The notes under the pieces: generated by a model | Databases searched by the model: none | Seen by the model: the letters and a program-made list of their open reading frames with translations, nothing else | Told to the model about the DNA's origin: nothing | Made by a program: the position numbers and the translations under genes | Assembly (NCBI GenBank): GCA_021781835.1 | Contig: JAJXWD010000003.1 | Coordinates: forward strand, 62,001 to 126,000 | Source: Pseudomonadota bacterium | GTDB lineage: Bacteria; Pseudomonadota; Alphaproteobacteria; Acetobacterales; Acetobacteraceae | DNA length: 64,000 nt | Direction: 5' to 3' | Shown: positions 9,357 to 18,395 of the stretch, one piece after another | Position numbering within the stretch: the stretch's first letter is position 1 | Layout of the letters: every line of letters begins with the position of its first letter

Positions 9357-10118
9357 TTATTCCAGCGCAAGCGGCGGGTCATAGGCCACGCCGGTAAAAT
9401 AAAGCCCCTCGGGCGGCGCGGTCTGGGCGGCCAGCGCGCGGTTGCGCGCGCCCAGCACCTCGGTCAGCTTCTGCGCCGGCCAGGCGCCTTCGCCCACTTT
9501 CACCAGGCTGCCCACCATGTTGCGCACCTGGTGGTGCAAAAACGAGCGCGCCGCGGCCTCGATGATGATCTTCTCCCCCCGCCGCGCCACATCCAGCCGG
9601 TCGAGCGTGCGCAGCGGGCTTTTCGCCTGGCAGGCCGAGGCCCGGAAGGACGAGAAATCATGATGCCCCAGCAGCCTCTGCGCGGCCTCGTGCATGGCCT
9701 CGGCATCCAGCTTTTGGCGCAAATGCCACACGCGCCTGGCCTCCAGCGCGGGCGGCACGGCGCGGTTCGAGATGATATAGCGATATGTCCGCCCAAGGGA
9801 GGAAAACCGGGCATTCCACCCCTCGGGCGCCCTGCAGGCCCGCAGCACCACGATCGGGTGCGGCTTGAGGTGAAAATTCATCGCCTCGCGCACCCGGAAG
9901 GGCGTGAAGTCCGGCAGATCGATCTGCACGATCTGCGCCGCCGCATGGACCCCGGCATCGGTGCGCCCCGAGGCCACGGCCTCGCTCACCTCACCCCCGC
10001 CCTTCACCCGCGCGGCGGCCTCCTCAATCACCTGCTGAATGCCGAGCCCGTGCTTCTGGCGCTGCCAGCCCATGAAGGGCGTGCCGTCATACTCAACCTC
10101 CAGCGCCCACAGCGTCAC
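9357..10118 (-). CDS. truA: tRNA pseudouridine(38-40) synthase TruA
   Basis: A 253-residue enzyme that isomerises U38-U40 in the anticodon stem-loop of many tRNAs. The catalytic Asp is in [11 protein letters not shown], and the family pattern [13 protein letters not shown] is at the N-terminus. HHDFSSFRA and [13 protein letters not shown] also match. The start is a GTG that overlaps the fmt stop by 4 nt (GTGA), so translation is coupled to fmt. It is the last gene of def-fmt-truA. Confidence 0.96.
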   Translation of the reverse strand: MTLWALEVEYDGTPFMGWQRQKHGLGIQQVIEEAAARVKGGGEVSEAVASGRTDAGVHAAAQIVQIDLPDFTPFRVREAMNFHLKPHPIVVLRACRAPEGWNARFSSLGRTYRYIISNRAVPPALEARRVWHLRQKLDAEAMHEAAQRLLGHHDFSSFRASACQAKSPLRTLDRLDVARRGEKIIIEAAARSFLHHQVRNMVGSLVKVGEGAWPAQKLTEVLGARNRALAAQTAPPEGLYFTGVAYDPPLALE

Positions 10119-11020
10119 GCCAGCACCGCGCCTTTCGCAATCGCCAGCCCGCGCAAAAACTCTGCCGCCGCCATCGGTCCCTTGCCGGGCCGCTGCAACC
10201 GGGTCACGCGCAAGGCCCCCTCGCCGCAGGCAATGGTCAGGCTGTCATCGAGCACCGTGCCCGGCGCGCCGTGCCCCTCGGTTGCCTCGGCGGCCAGAAT
10301 TTTCAGCATCATCTCGCCATAACAGGCCGTGGCGCCGGGCCAGGGCGTATAAGCGCGTATCCGCCGCGCCAGCACGGGGGCGGGCAGGGCGAAATCCAGC
10401 CGGGCATCCTCGCGGGTCAGCTTGCCCACATGGGTGGCCAGCCGGTCATCCTGGCGCTTTTGCGCCGAGGGGTGCGCCAGCTCCTCAACAATCAACTCCG
10501 CCCCCATGGCGCTCAGCGCGTCATGCAGCGTGCTGGCGGTGTCTTGCGCGCCAATCGCCACGCGGCCCTTGCGCAGCATCGGCCCGGTATCCAACCCGGC
10601 CTCCATCTGCATGATGGTCACGCCGGTCTCTGTGTCTCCGGCGGCAATGGCCGCCTGAATCGGCGCCGCACCGCGCCAGCGCGGCAACAGCGAGGCATGA
10701 ATATTGAGGCAGCCGCGTTTGGGCGCGTCCAAAAACCCTTGCGGCAAAATCAGCCCATAGGCGGCCACCACCGCGGCATCCAGGGCCAGCCCGTTAAAAA
10801 ACGCCAGCTCCGCCTCATTGCCGCGCAGGCGCCTGGGCGTGCGCACCGCAAGTCCCAGCGCCTCGGCGGCCAGATGCACGGGGCATTTCTGCTCTTTCTG
10901 GCCGCGCCCCGCGGGCTTGGGCGGCTGGGCATACACCACCGCCACCTCATGGCCGGCCGCCACCAGGGCCTTCAGCGCCGGCACCGAAAATTCCGGCGAG
11001 CCCATGAAGGCCAGTTTCAT
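10115..11020 (-). CDS. fmt: Methionyl-tRNA formyltransferase
   Basis: A 301-residue enzyme that formylates initiator Met-tRNA with 10-formyl-THF. The formyltransferase signature [17 protein letters not shown] with the catalytic Asn-His appears near residue 110, followed by a SLLP loop and the [13 protein letters not shown] segment. The C-terminal OB-type domain (YTPWPGATA) is present. The ATG overlaps the def stop (ATGA), and its own stop overlaps truA, forming a coupled translation-initiation operon. Confidence 0.97.
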   Translation of the reverse strand: MKLAFMGSPEFSVPALKALVAAGHEVAVVYAQPPKPAGRGQKEQKCPVHLAAEALGLAVRTPRRLRGNEAELAFFNGLALDAAVVAAYGLILPQGFLDAPKRGCLNIHASLLPRWRGAAPIQAAIAAGDTETGVTIMQMEAGLDTGPMLRKGRVAIGAQDTASTLHDALSAMGAELIVEELAHPSAQKRQDDRLATHVGKLTREDARLDFALPAPVLARRIRAYTPWPGATACYGEMMLKILAAEATEGHGAPGTVLDDSLTIACGEGALRVTRLQRPGKGPMAAAEFLRGLAIAKGAVLA

Positions 11021-11568
11021 GTGCGCCCCGCGAGGTCCTTTTGCGCCTTGGCCAGCTTGCGCAGCAAAATATTGCGCTTGAGCGCCGAGAGATGATCGAC
11101 GAACAGCACCCCGTCGAGATGGTCGATCTCATGCTGCACGCAGGCCGCCATCAGCCCCTCGGCCTCCAGCTCGCGCTTCTGCCACTGCTCATCCAAATAC
11201 CGCACCGTGACGCGCGCCGGGCGCACCACCTCGGCATATTGCTCGGGCACCGAGAGGCATCCCTCCTCCTGCACCGCCGTCTCCGCCGAGGCGCCGATGA
11301 TCTCGGGATTGATCAGCACGATCGGCTGGGGCGTTTTCTCGGGCGCCAGATCAATGGTCACCACGCGCAGCAGCTTGCCCACCTGCGGCGCGGCGAGGCC
11401 AATGCCCGGCGCCTTATACATGGTCTCGAACATCGAAGGGATCAGCGCCGCCACCTCGTCCCGGTCGGCTTGCGTCACCGCGCGGGCATGGCGGCGCAGC
11501 TTCGGGTCGGGGCAGATCAGGATCGGCAGCAAGGGGGCGTGGCGTTCGGTATCAGACATGAGCCGCAT
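11017..11568 (-). CDS. def: Peptide deformylase
   Basis: A 183-residue metalloenzyme that removes the formyl group from nascent proteins. All three motifs are present: [10 protein letters not shown] (I), EGCLSVPEQ (II, Cys metal ligand) and [12 protein letters not shown] (III, two His ligands and the catalytic Glu). The start is uncertain between ATG 11568 ([10 protein letters not shown]) and ATG 11559 (MSDTERH); neither has a strong Shine-Dalgarno. It is the first gene of def-fmt-truA and diverges from the hsp20 gene. Confidence 0.96.
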   Translation of the reverse strand: MRLMSDTERHAPLLPILICPDPKLRRHARAVTQADRDEVAALIPSMFETMYKAPGIGLAAPQVGKLLRVVTIDLAPEKTPQPIVLINPEIIGASAETAVQEEGCLSVPEQYAEVVRPARVTVRYLDEQWQKRELEAEGLMAACVQHEIDHLDGVLFVDHLSALKRNILLRKLAKAQKDLAGRT

Positions 11569-11640
11569 GTAGTCCGCGCGCGGCGCGGCTGCAACGCAAC
11601 ACTTGCATCATCGGCGGTTTATCCCCAACATAGAGTCATC

Positions 11641-11700
11641 CGGACGCCGCAAGGGTCCACCCACCCGCTTCGCTCAAATCATGGGGGAGCCTTATATATG
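11641..11700 (+). promoter_or_regulatory. ROSE-like RNA thermometer in the hsp20 leader
   Basis: The hsp20 Shine-Dalgarno GGGGGAG (11683-11689) can pair with GCTTCGCT (11667-11674): G-C, C-G, U-A, U.G, C-G, a G-G mismatch, C-G, U.G, with the loop CAAATCAT. The upstream strand contains UCGCU, matching the UYGCU consensus of ROSE elements, and the G opposite a Shine-Dalgarno G is the hallmark of that family. A second small stem (GGAC/GTCC, 11642-11658) lies just upstream. The location before a small heat-shock gene fits. Confidence 0.6.
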
Positions 11701-12162
11701 ACGACTCGTGTGTTCACCTCGCCGCTCTTCCTGGGCTTCGACCATCTCGAACAGATGATCGAACGCGCCGCCAAAACCTCGTCGGACGGTTACCCGCCCT
11801 ACAACATCGAGCAGCTCAGCCCGGTGTCCCTGCGCATCACCCTGGCGGTGGCGGGCTTCACCATGGATGATCTGCAAATCACCCTCGAAGACAACCAGCT
11901 CGTCATCCGCGGCCGCCAGCAAGATGACGGCCAGGGCCGCGTCTTCCTCCATCGCGGCATCGCGGCGCGCCAGTTTCAGCGCGCCTTCGTCATCGCCGAG
12001 GGCATCGAGGTCAAGGGCGCCTGGCTCGATAACGGGCTCTTGCATGTCGATCTGGTGCGCCCCATGCCCCAGCCGGTGGTCCGCTCCATCCCCATCGCGC
12101 GCGGCTCCTCGTCCAAGGCGGTGGCGCCCCGCACCGTCACCGCTCCCGATTCCAACACCTAA
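11698..12162 (+). CDS. Hsp20-family small heat-shock protein
   Basis: A 154-residue alpha-crystallin/Hsp20 chaperone. The N-arm PLFLGFDHLEQMIERA resembles IbpA/HspH-type proteins, and NIEQLSPVSLRITLAVAGF starts the alpha-crystallin domain, which continues through QLVIRGRQ and FLHRGIAARQFQRAF. The C-terminal IXI motif is IPI in RSIPIA. It binds unfolding proteins in the cytoplasm under heat stress. Start ATG 11698 is preceded by GGGGGAG at 8 nt, which lies in the ROSE-like hairpin, so translation is probably temperature-controlled. A DUF1150 gene follows, the usual alphaproteobacterial pairing. Confidence 0.93.
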   Translation: MTTRVFTSPLFLGFDHLEQMIERAAKTSSDGYPPYNIEQLSPVSLRITLAVAGFTMDDLQITLEDNQLVIRGRQQDDGQGRVFLHRGIAARQFQRAFVIAEGIEVKGAWLDNGLLHVDLVRPMPQPVVRSIPIARGSSSKAVAPRTVTAPDSNT

Positions 12163-12249
12163 ATACCTCACTCTTTCCATCATTTGGACATTTCCACCCG
12201 CTAGGATGGGGCCTCGAGAGGACCATCCCAGGGCCTGAAAGGATTTCCG

Positions 12250-12504
12250 ATGAACACCAAACATCACGATGGCGCGGCCCGTTTCATCCCCGGCGGCGGG
12301 CCCGATATTCACCACATCACCACCGCCGAGCTGGCCGCCCTGGGGCTTGAGCGGATCGCCTTCGTCAAACCCGTGATGACCGAGCAGGGCCAGGCCTTCT
12401 CCATCCACGCGGCCGACGGCACCCAGATCGCCATCGCGTCCGATGCCCGCCTCGCCGCCGCCGCCATCATCCAAAACGACATGACGCCCAGCATGGTCCA
12501 TTAA
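12250..12504 (+). CDS. DUF1150 family protein
   Basis: An 84-residue acidic protein with the DUF1150 pattern: LAALGLERIAFVKPVM, then FSIHAADGTQIAIASD and a C-terminal helix with the conserved Asn (AAAIIQNDMTP). Genes of this family very often sit directly behind hsp20 in Alphaproteobacteria. Biochemical function is unknown. A role alongside the small heat-shock protein is inference from position only. AAAGGA lies 6-8 nt before the ATG. Confidence 0.85.
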   Translation: MNTKHHDGAARFIPGGGPDIHHITTAELAALGLERIAFVKPVMTEQGQAFSIHAADGTQIAIASDARLAAAAIIQNDMTPSMVH

Positions 12505-12550
12505 CCCCCGCCCGCCCTTCGGGATCAATGTTGCGGCGGCATACTCGCGC

Positions 12551-12610
12551 CAACAAATTGAAATTGCTTATTAAAACAAAGCTGGAGCGGGGGGGATGTT
12601 CCCGCTCTAG
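12551..12610. repeat. Dispersed double-hairpin repeat, partial copy
   Basis: Reads CAACAAATTGAAATTGC, TTATTAAAAC, then CTGGAGCGGG...CCCGCTCTAG. This matches the half of the dispersed repeat (inverted relative to 45363-45466) that holds the GAGCGGG/CCCGCTC hairpin. The other hairpin half is absent. The remaining hairpin could also act as a transcription terminator between DUF1150 and hisG. Confidence 0.55.
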
Positions 12611-12642
12611 CCACCAAAACGCGGCAATGGTAAGCCCCCCTC

Positions 12643-13290
12643 ATGTCGATCGTTCTCGCTTTGCCCAAAGGCCGTATTCTCAAGGAAGCCGGTCCTCTGC
12701 TCGCCCGCGCCGGCATCACGCCCGAGGCCGATTACGCCGATGAATCCTCGCGCAAGCTGCGTTTTTCCACCAGCAATCCGGGGGTCGATGTCATCCGCGT
12801 CCGCTCCTTCGATGTCGCCACCTTCGTGGCCTTCGGCGGCGCCGAGCTGGGCATTTGCGGCGGCGATGTGCTGATGGAATTCGACTATCCCGAGGTTTAC
12901 ACCCCCCTCGATCTGGGCATTGGCCAATGCCGCATTTCGGTGGCCGAGCCCAAGGACGATGCCGGCCAGACTGATTTCGCCACCCAGTCGCGCATCCGGG
13001 TGGCCAGCAAATACCCCAACGTCGCCAAAAAACATTTCGCCGCCAAGGGCATCCAGGCCGAGATCGTGGCCCTGAACGGCGCCATGGAGCTGGCGCCCGG
13101 CCTTGGCCTCTCGCGCATGATCGTCGATCTCGTGCAGACCGGCAGCACGCTGCGCGCCAACGGCCTGGTCGAAACCGACGTGATCGCGCATGTGTCATCG
13201 CGTCTGGTCGTGAATCGTGTTGCATTGAAGACCCGTCCCGATGAAATAGGAGCCTGGATCGACGCGTTCAGAAAGGCGCTCACATCATGA
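12643..13290 (+). CDS. hisG: ATP phosphoribosyltransferase catalytic subunit, short form
   Basis: A 215-residue enzyme that catalyses the first step of histidine biosynthesis (ATP + PRPP). ALPKGRILKEA starts the protein. The PRPP loop is ALNGAMELAPGLGLS...DLVQTGSTLRANGL (about 145-180). The length is that of the short HisGS form, which lacks the C-terminal regulatory ACT-like domain and normally requires HisZ. hisZ is not in the window. It overlaps hisD by 4 nt (ATGA). Confidence 0.96.
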   Translation: MSIVLALPKGRILKEAGPLLARAGITPEADYADESSRKLRFSTSNPGVDVIRVRSFDVATFVAFGGAELGICGGDVLMEFDYPEVYTPLDLGIGQCRISVAEPKDDAGQTDFATQSRIRVASKYPNVAKKHFAAKGIQAEIVALNGAMELAPGLGLSRMIVDLVQTGSTLRANGLVETDVIAHVSSRLVVNRVALKTRPDEIGAWIDAFRKALTS

Positions 13291-14567
13291 AGCTGCTGAC
13301 GACCCGGCAAGCCAATTTCGAGGCTGAGTTCGCGGCGCTCATGGCGCGTGCCCAACCGGCCCCGGCCCTTGCCGAGAGCGTCCGCCAGATCATCGAGCAG
13401 GTCCGCCAGCAAGGCGATGCCGCCTTGTTCAATTTCACCTATCAGTTCGACCATCTGGAGCTGACGCAGGATACGGTCCGCGTCACCAGCGACGAGCTGC
13501 GCCTGGGCGTCGCGCAAGTGCCCAAAACCCTGCGTGACGCGCTGGGCGTGGCGGCCCGCCGGATCGAGACCTTCCACCGCGCCCAGCTCCCGCGTGATTT
13601 CGAGTTCACCGACGATGCCGGCGCCACGCTCGGCATGCGCTGGACCCCGCTCGATGCCGTTGGCCTCTATGTGCCGGGCGGCAAGGCGTCCTACCCCTCC
13701 TCGGTGCTCATGAACGCCATTCCCGCCCGCGTGGCGGGGGTACGGCGTTTGGCCATGTGCGTGCCAAGCCCGGGCGGCACGCTCAACCCGCTCATTTTGG
13801 CCGCCGCCTCGGCGGCGGGCGTATCCGAGATTTACCGCGTCGGCGGGGCGCAGGCGGTGGCGGCCATGGCCTATGGCACGCACTCCATCCGCGCGGTTGA
13901 CCGCATCGTCGGCCCCGGCAACGCCTATGTGGCCGAGGCCAAGCGCCAGGTATTTGGGCGGGTGGGCATAGATTCCATCGCCGGCCCGTCCGAGGTGCTG
14001 ATCATCGCCGATGACGGCAGCAACCCCCACCACATCGCGCTCGACCTGCTGGCCCAGTGCGAACATGACGAAGACGCCCAGGCGATCCTGATCACCGACT
14101 CGGGCGCCATGGCGTCCGCGGTGGCGGGCGCGGTCAACCAGGCCCTGCAAACCCTGCCCCGGCGCGACATCGCGGCCGAGAGCTGGCACCGCCACGGCGC
14201 CATCATCTTGGTGCAGAGCTGGGAAGAGGCCGAGATTTTGGCCAACCGCATCGCGCCCGAGCATTTGCAGCTCATGCTGGCCGAGCCCGACCGTTTGTTT
14301 CGCAAAATCCGCCATGCCGGGGCCATTTTCCTGGGCCGCCACACGCCCGAGGCCATGGGCGATTATGTCGCCGGCCCCAACCATGTGCTGCCCACCTCTG
14401 GCACGGCGCGCTTTGCTTCGGGCTTGTCGGTCTATGATTTCATGAAGCGCACCACCTACCTCGCCACCCCGCCCCGCGCGCTCGCGGTTCTGGGCCCCGT
14501 GGCGGTGGCGCTGGCCGAGGCCGAGGGCCTGGGCGCCCACGCCGCATCCGTCAAGGCGCGCCTTTAA
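13287..14567 (+). CDS. hisD: Histidinol dehydrogenase
   Basis: A 426-residue Zn-dependent enzyme that oxidises L-histidinol to L-histidine in two NAD-dependent steps. Characteristic segments include VGLYVPGGKASYPSSVLMN, the GGAQAVAAMAYGT loop, IVGPGNAYVAEAKRQVFG, and the metal and catalytic region ...IAPEHLQLM and GRHTPEAMGDYVAGPNHVLPT with conserved His and Glu residues. It is translationally coupled to hisG and ends at a strong terminator. Confidence 0.97.
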   Translation: MKLLTTRQANFEAEFAALMARAQPAPALAESVRQIIEQVRQQGDAALFNFTYQFDHLELTQDTVRVTSDELRLGVAQVPKTLRDALGVAARRIETFHRAQLPRDFEFTDDAGATLGMRWTPLDAVGLYVPGGKASYPSSVLMNAIPARVAGVRRLAMCVPSPGGTLNPLILAAASAAGVSEIYRVGGAQAVAAMAYGTHSIRAVDRIVGPGNAYVAEAKRQVFGRVGIDSIAGPSEVLIIADDGSNPHHIALDLLAQCEHDEDAQAILITDSGAMASAVAGAVNQALQTLPRRDIAAESWHRHGAIILVQSWEEAEILANRIAPEHLQLMLAEPDRLFRKIRHAGAIFLGRHTPEAMGDYVAGPNHVLPTSGTARFASGLSVYDFMKRTTYLATPPRALAVLGPVAVALAEAEGLGAHAASVKARL

Positions 14568-14585
14568 ACACCTGAAAACATTATA

Positions 14586-14640
14586 AAAGTTTTTGGGGGT
14601 GTGGGGGCTTTTTCCAAAAAGCCCCCACGTCTTTTCTTGT
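14586..14640 (+). terminator. Rho-independent terminator after hisD (half of a dispersed element)
   Basis: A 12-bp stem GTGGGGGCTTTT/AAAAGCCCCCAC (14601-14628), followed by GTCTTTTCTTGTG. It is preceded by TAAAAGTTTTTGGGGG, the same left flank found at 35362. It is a half copy of the element family described at 23253 and 35362. Confidence 0.85.
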
Positions 14641-14829
14641 GTCTGTCCTTGCGTCCTGCCCCCGGTCTTTGGCTCCCCCCTCTCCCCGCCCGCCGCCGCC
14701 ACCCCGCCAAAACATACCGGCCAAGCCACGAAAACGGCGAGAAAATCTTGACCGCGAGACAATCCCGGCTCATGTGAGCGGCAAGTTTTTCCTCTGTTTC
14801 TCTTTATTCCTCTTATCCCGGAGTTTTGT

Positions 14830-15048
14830 TTGTCCAAGGAAGATATGATCGAGTTCAGCGGCCAGGTGACCGAGCTGCTGCCCAACGCCATGTTCCGCGT
14901 GAAGCTGGATAATGACCACGTCATCCTCGCCCACACCAGCGGCAAGATGCGCAAGAACCGCATCCGCGTCCTGGCGGGCGACCGTGTGAATGTCGAGATG
15001 ACCCCTTACGACCTGACCAAGGGCCGTATCACATTCCGCTTCAAGTAA
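14830..15048 (+). CDS. infA: Translation initiation factor IF-1
   Basis: A 72-residue S1/OB-fold factor that occupies the ribosomal A site during initiation. Family hallmarks are [36 protein letters not shown] and [11 protein letters not shown]. The start is TTG ([11 protein letters not shown]) rather than the internal ATG: orthologues begin AKEE/SKED at this point, and GGAG (14820-14823) lies 6 nt before the TTG. It is followed without gap by maf. Confidence 0.96.
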   Translation: MSKEDMIEFSGQVTELLPNAMFRVKLDNDHVILAHTSGKMRKNRIRVLAGDRVNVEMTPYDLTKGRITFRFK

Positions 15049-15593
15049 CGCTCGCCTCGGGCTCGCCGCGCCGCCTTGAGCTGCTGCGCCAGATCGGTCT
15101 GGAGCCCGCGCATAGTCTCGTGCCCGACATAGACGAATCCCCCCTCCCGGGTGAGCGTCCCCGCGCCTATGCGCTGCGTCTGGCCCGTGCCAAGCTCATG
15201 CCCGCCGCCGGCTACACCATCGCCGCCGACACGGTGGTCGCCCTTGGCAGCCGCCTGCTGCATAAAACCGAAACCGAGGCCGAGGCCCGCGCCTATCTCA
15301 CCTTGCTGTCCGGCCGGCGCCATCATGTTGTCTCGGCGGTTGCCGTGCGCGCCCCCGATGGCCGGGTGGGCGCCAAGCTGTCCGCCTCCGTGGTCGGCTT
15401 TGCCCGGCTCGATGCCGCACAAATCGAAAATTACCTCGCCTCGGGCGAGTGGCGCGGCAAAGCCGGGGCCTATGCCATCCAGGGCCGCGCGGCGCAATTC
15501 ATCGCCTTTTTGTCCGGCTCCTATTCCGGCGTCGTCGGCCTGCCGCTGCACGAAACCGCCAATTTGCTGCGCGGTCTGGGCGCGCAATGGTAA
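15033..15593 (+). CDS. maf: Maf-family nucleotide pyrophosphatase (start codon uncertain)
   Basis: Maf/Ham1-like fold enzyme that hydrolyses non-canonical or excess NTPs. The conserved N-terminus [17 protein letters not shown] begins at 15051, three nucleotides after the infA stop. [22 protein letters not shown] and [13 protein letters not shown] (catalytic Asp and binding loops) follow. No ATG, GTG or TTG exists in frame between the infA coding region and this motif; the first is GTG 15120, which would delete the SGSPRR phosphate-binding motif. ATT at 15033 (AAGGG 10 nt upstream) is the best near-cognate candidate. It ends overlapping the RNase E/G-like gene. Confidence 0.85.
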   Translation: MPLQVTLASGSPRRLELLRQIGLEPAHSLVPDIDESPLPGERPRAYALRLARAKLMPAAGYTIAADTVVALGSRLLHKTETEAEARAYLTLLSGRRHHVVSAVAVRAPDGRVGAKLSASVVGFARLDAAQIENYLASGEWRGKAGAYAIQGRAAQFIAFLSGSYSGVVGLPLHETANLLRGLGAQW

Positions 15594-16444
15594 TCATCGG
15601 CGCCCGCCGGGGCGGGTGCGTGCGCGTCGCCCGCGTTGAGCGGGGTGAACTGGCCGAGTTTTACCTCTGGCACCTTGCCGCCCCGGATGGGGTGGAAGAC
15701 CTCTATACTGGCCGGGTTGATGCCGTACTGCCAGCCCTGGCCGGGTGTTTCGTGGCGCTCGGCCCCAACCTATCCGGCTTTCTGCCGGACAGTGCCGGGG
15801 GCCGGGGGCAAAATATCGGCACCTATCTCACCGTCCGCGTCACGCGCGGCCCGCAAGGCGGCAAGGGCCCGCGCCTCGCGGCCCATCCCGCGCTGGCGCC
15901 GGGCGAAAGCCCCGGCCTCCTCAAACGCGGCCCCGGCCCGCTCATAGCCCTGGCCCAGGCCCATCCCGGGGCCGAGATCTGGGTCGATGATTACGAGCTG
16001 ATGGCCAGCCTCCGCCCCGCGCTCGCCGGCCGGCTGCGCCATGTGGCCGATGGCTTCGCCCCCTTCGAGGACGAAGCCGCCGCCCTGTTCGAGCCCAGCG
16101 CCCCGCTGCCCCAGGGCGCGCGCCTGCACATCACGCCCGCCCCCGCCGCCACCCTGCTCGACATAGACGCCGCCGCCGCCAGCGCCATGCCGCCCTTGGC
16201 GCTCAACCTCTCCCTCATCCCCGCGCTCTGCCGCCAGATCGTGCTACGCAACCTCTCGGGCGCCCTGCTCATCGATTTCGCGGGCCTCAAATCCGCCCAG
16301 CGCGCCAAGCTCGCAGCCCCCCTCCAGGCCGCCCTGGCGTTTGACCCCCTCAAGCCGCGCCTGCTGGGCTTCTCCCATCACGGTTTCGCCGAAATCACCC
16401 GCCCGCGCATCCGCCCGGCCCTGCACGAAATGCCGCCCCCATGA
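15587..16444 (+). CDS. Ribonuclease E/G-family protein, short form
   Basis: A 285-residue RNase E/G-like protein starting inside the maf stop (ATGGTAA). The S1-like N-region ([22 protein letters not shown]...GFLPDS) is followed by a reduced middle and an RNase H-like catalytic region. The two catalytic Asps are retained in [10 protein letters not shown] and LLIDFAGL. It is much shorter than E. coli RNase G, and the CPxC zinc-link is absent. It is expected to process RNA in the cytoplasm, but activity of this compact form is uncertain. Fourth member of infA-maf-rng-yacG. Confidence 0.8.
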   Translation: MVIIGARRGGCVRVARVERGELAEFYLWHLAAPDGVEDLYTGRVDAVLPALAGCFVALGPNLSGFLPDSAGGRGQNIGTYLTVRVTRGPQGGKGPRLAAHPALAPGESPGLLKRGPGPLIALAQAHPGAEIWVDDYELMASLRPALAGRLRHVADGFAPFEDEAAALFEPSAPLPQGARLHITPAPAATLLDIDAAAASAMPPLALNLSLIPALCRQIVLRNLSGALLIDFAGLKSAQRAKLAAPLQAALAFDPLKPRLLGFSHHGFAEITRPRIRPALHEMPPP

Positions 16445-16590
16445 CCTGCCCGATCTGCGCCAAACCGGCTCACCCCGCCCACAAACCCTTCTGCTCCGCG
16501 CGCTGCGCCCAGATCGACCTCGGACGCTGGCTGCGCGATGATTATAAAATCCCCGTGCGCCCCACGCCCGATGACGAAGACCCCGAATAA
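16441..16590 (+). CDS. yacG: YacG zinc-binding gyrase inhibitor
   Basis: A 49-residue protein, too short for most ORF cutoffs. It has two Cys pairs, CPICAK and CSARCAQ, in the YacG pattern C-x2-C...C-x3-C, followed by [14 protein letters not shown] and an acidic tail. E. coli YacG binds one Zn and inhibits DNA gyrase via GyrB. The ATG overlaps the stop of the RNase E/G-like gene (ATGA). Confidence 0.9.
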   Translation: MTCPICAKPAHPAHKPFCSARCAQIDLGRWLRDDYKIPVRPTPDDEDPE

Positions 16591-16619
16591 TACCCGTCAG
16601 CCTCAAGGCTGCCGGGTAT
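16590..16619. terminator. Hairpin between convergent yacG and methyltransferase
   Basis: ATACCCG...CGGGTAT with an inner stem CAGCC-TCAA-GGCTG gives a long near-perfect hairpin spanning the convergent gap. There is no long T-run on either side, so termination is plausible rather than proven. Confidence 0.5.
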
Positions 16620-16637
16620 AGCACCCCCAATATCGCT

Positions 16638-17489
16638 CTATCCCGGCTTTCGCGCCCATACATAAGCCACCCGGCGCGTGCGCCAGTTGCTGCCGGCCTC
16701 CACGGCGGGGCGCAGCGCCGCCTCCAGCGCCGCCCGCTCGGCGGTGCTCAGCGCGATCTCAGCCAGGCTAGGCGCCAGCGGGTGAGGGGTGAGGGCGCAA
16801 AACGCCGCCCAGCTCATGGCGGGCGCGGCCTCCACGTCGATTTCCAGCCGCACATGCACCTCGCCAAACCCGGCCGCGCGCGCCAGCATCAGCAGGCCGC
16901 GCTCGTCATAGCCGGTCAGCGCCGCCATCGCGTCCCCCGTGAATTGCGCGGCCTTCCATTTATGGCGGGCGCTTTTCAGCGGGTCGGGGGGGCCTGCCGC
17001 CAGCGCCGCCATGGCGGGCACGGCCTGGGCCTCATCGCGCCATACCGGCTCGGCTAGGCTCAGCCAGCCGCCGGGCTTGAGCACCCGGAACAGCTCGCCA
17101 AACGCCACCTCCCTGGCCGCCACATAAGCCAGCACCGCGCGCGCCGCCGCCACATCCTGGCTGGCATCCGCCACGCCCGCCAGCGCCGTCGCCGGCGCCT
17201 CGATAAACCGGCACGCGCCGCCTGGCGCGCGCGCCCGCGCCTGGGCCAGCAGCGGCGCCGAAACATCGCAAAAGGTCACGCCAAGCCCCGGCTGACGGGC
17301 CAGGGCGGCCAGTCCCACCAGCCCGGCGCCGCACCCCACATCCACCAGCGTCCCACCGGCGGGCAGGGGCACATGGTCCAGCAGCCGCCCCGCCAGGCGC
17401 GCGGTCTCGGCCTCCACCTGGGCGCGCAGCCGTTCATCATGGCCAAAGCGCCGCCCGTTCAGCCAGTCAAACCATAAATCCGCCGCCAT
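16638..17489 (-). CDS. Class I SAM-dependent methyltransferase
   Basis: A 283-residue cytosolic methyltransferase. Motif I is GGTLVDVGCGAGLVGLAAL (about 60-80), motif II VTFCDVSAPLL, and the post-motif region has LFRVLKPGGWLSLAEPVW. The C-terminal third is helical. The substrate cannot be told from sequence: the fold is shared by ubiquinone, lipid and small-molecule methyltransferases. It is convergent with yacG and tandem with the DMT transporter gene. Confidence 0.75.
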   Translation of the reverse strand: MAADLWFDWLNGRRFGHDERLRAQVEAETARLAGRLLDHVPLPAGGTLVDVGCGAGLVGLAALARQPGLGVTFCDVSAPLLAQARARAPGGACRFIEAPATALAGVADASQDVAAARAVLAYVAAREVAFGELFRVLKPGGWLSLAEPVWRDEAQAVPAMAALAAGPPDPLKSARHKWKAAQFTGDAMAALTGYDERGLLMLARAAGFGEVHVRLEIDVEAAPAMSWAAFCALTPHPLAPSLAEIALSTAERAALEAALRPAVEAGSNWRTRRVAYVWARKPG

Positions 17490-17525
17490 GGCCGCATCAT
17501 GGCGGCGCTCTCTAGGGTTGTAAAG

Positions 17526-18395
17526 CTACACGCGCTGCGCGAGAAACACCGAGGCCAAAATCAGCCCGCCGCCCGCCAGCTCCACCCCGCTCAGCGGCTC
17601 GCCCAGCTGCACGGCCCCGCCCAGCACCCCGATCACCGGCAGCAGATACAAAAACCACCCCGCCGCCTCCGGCCCCAACCGCGCCGCGCCCTTGTTCCAG
17701 GCCACAATCGAAACCACGGTCGGCCCCAGTGTCAGCGCAATGGTCACCTGCCATTGCGCGCGGCTCATATCATGCAGCATGGGCAGCATGGTGGGGCTGC
17801 CCACCGCCAGCAGCGGCAGCGCGCCGCTCACCATGGTCACGCTGGCCACGCCCAGCGCGCCCCGCCGGGCCAGCAGCGGCGGCACCAGCACGCAATAAGC
17901 CGACCAGCACAAAGCCGCGAACAAACACAGCGCCATTCCCGCCAGCGTGCCATCGGCCGGCCCCGCCGTATGGGTCAGCAGCCCGATTCCCGCCATTCCA
18001 ACCGCGGCCGCCCCCAGCGTCGCGCGGCGCGGCAGGCGCAGCTCCTTCAGGCTCACCAGCAGCACGATCAAAAGCGGTTCAGCCGCGTTGATCAGCCCGC
18101 TCATCCCCGCCGAAACCGTGCGCATGCCCATTGAATTGGCGAGGTTGTAGCCTGTCACGCCCAGCATCCCGAGCCCCACCCCAATGGCCAGGTCGCGCCT
18201 GCTCCAGCGCGGCAGCCGCGTCAGCGCCACCGGCAGAAAGCACAAGGCGGTCAGCCCATAGCGCAACCCCGCGAACGAGGCCGCCGGCAGCCCGCCAAAC
18301 GCCGTGCCCAGCAGATAGCGCGTGCCCACCGGCGCCAGCCCCCACATCGCCACGGCGGTCAATGTCAATAAAACAGCCTGCAAGCGTGGCGACAT
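17526..18395 (-). CDS. DMT-superfamily (EamA) transporter
   Basis: A 289-residue inner-membrane protein with about ten hydrophobic segments arranged as two EamA repeats. MWGLAPVGTRYLLG is in the first helix region, and FAALCWSAYCVLVPPLL starts the second repeat. Typical members export amino acids or metabolites, but the substrate cannot be deduced. The start MSPRLQAV at 18395 was chosen because the upstream extension is charged and not membrane-like, and the family begins at the first helix. Confidence 0.82.
   Translation of the reverse strand: MSPRLQAVLLTLTAVAMWGLAPVGTRYLLGTAFGGLPAASFAGLRYGLTALCFLPVALTRLPRWSRRDLAIGVGLGMLGVTGYNLANSMGMRTVSAGMSGLINAAEPLLIVLLVSLKELRLPRRATLGAAAVGMAGIGLLTHTAGPADGTLAGMALCLFAALCWSAYCVLVPPLLARRGALGVASVTMVSGALPLLAVGSPTMLPMLHDMSRAQWQVTIALTLGPTVVSIVAWNKGAARLGPEAAGWFLYLLPVIGVLGGAVQLGEPLSGVELAGGGLILASVFLAQRV

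Noticed and set aside
12897-14963. Long minus-strand frame opposite hisD
   Set aside because: Antisense shadow of hisD/hisG with low-complexity Gly/Arg/His content.
15120-15593. maf starting at GTG 15120
   Set aside because: Would remove the SGSPRR motif required for phosphate binding.
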